Source: Saprospiraceae bacterium (lineage in GTDB: Bacteria; Bacteroidota; Bacteroidia; Chitinophagales; Saprospiraceae). Taken from it: a stretch of 6,219 nucleotides of DNA. The notes under the pieces are model-generated. The model worked only from the letters and a program-made list of their open reading frames with translations. It searched no databases and had not been told where the DNA came from. Positions within the stretch are counted from its first letter, which is position 1. Every line of letters begins with the position of its first letter. The DNA lies in the NCBI GenBank assembly GCA_020630045.1, contig JAHDCE010000269.1:1-6219 (forward strand). The letters run 5' to 3'. A program made the translations under genes and the position numbers. This document shows, one piece after another, positions 6,167 through 6,219 of this stretch.

Positions 6167-6219
6167 TTAATTAGATTTATGTTCAAGTTTCGATTTGTCT
6201 TTCGGGATTTTCCACCAGC
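6167..6219 (-). CDS. Possible 3' end of another minus-strand gene (partial)
   Basis: The minus strand is open from the window edge for 16 codons, ending in TAA at 6169-6167 (…WWKIPKDKSKLEHKSN), 36 bases before the next start codon. A second frame (…LVENPERQIET, stop at 6185-6183) is equally open, so the choice is not settled and both may be chance. The rest of 6131-6166 is AT-rich with no clear promoter. Confidence 0.2.
   Translation of the reverse strand, partial: WWKIPKDKSKLEHKSN

Overview
The window looks like a chromosomal segment of a member of the Bacteroidota, of Flavobacteriales or Saprospirales type. The evidence is a leucyl-tRNA synthetase with typical Bacteroidota sequence blocks, two lipoproteins whose lipid-attachment cysteine is followed by Lys-Asp-Asp, a WG-repeat secreted protein, promoter -7 elements of the TAnnTTTG type, and A-rich start contexts with no Shine-Dalgarno sequence. 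The exact genus cannot be read from the sequence.

Layout: positions 1-79 hold the tail and intrinsic terminator of a gene lying upstream of the window. A secreted WG-repeat-like protein (108-1808, +) follows. A short intergenic gap carries a promoter-like -7 element and a perfect 15-bp inverted repeat, then comes leuS (1913-5011, +). A bidirectional terminator separates leuS from two convergent minus-strand lipoprotein genes: a small acidic cysteine-containing lipoprotein (5093-5353, -) with a leader of about 200 nt that can fold into two hairpins, and a lipocalin-like lipoprotein (5639-6130, -) with its own terminator. The last ~50 bases may hold the 3' end of another minus-strand gene.

The most striking item is inside leuS. 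The protein is 1032 aa, whereas I recall about 860 aa for E. coli and about 940 aa for Bacteroides. The excess is mostly one in-frame insertion of about 110 residues (631-741) in the leucine-specific region just before the KMSKS loop. The insertion reads as a complete small PD-(D/E)XK nuclease-fold domain resembling DUF559/Vsr, with putative catalytic residues D667, E678 and K680. The rest of the synthetase (HVGH, editing domain, KMSKR, anticodon-binding region) looks intact. This is therefore probably a working LeuRS carrying a nuclease-like module beside its active site.

The genes do not form an obvious functional pathway. leuS is a housekeeping gene, and the other three encode envelope or exported proteins of unknown role. 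Each gene appears to be its own transcription unit.
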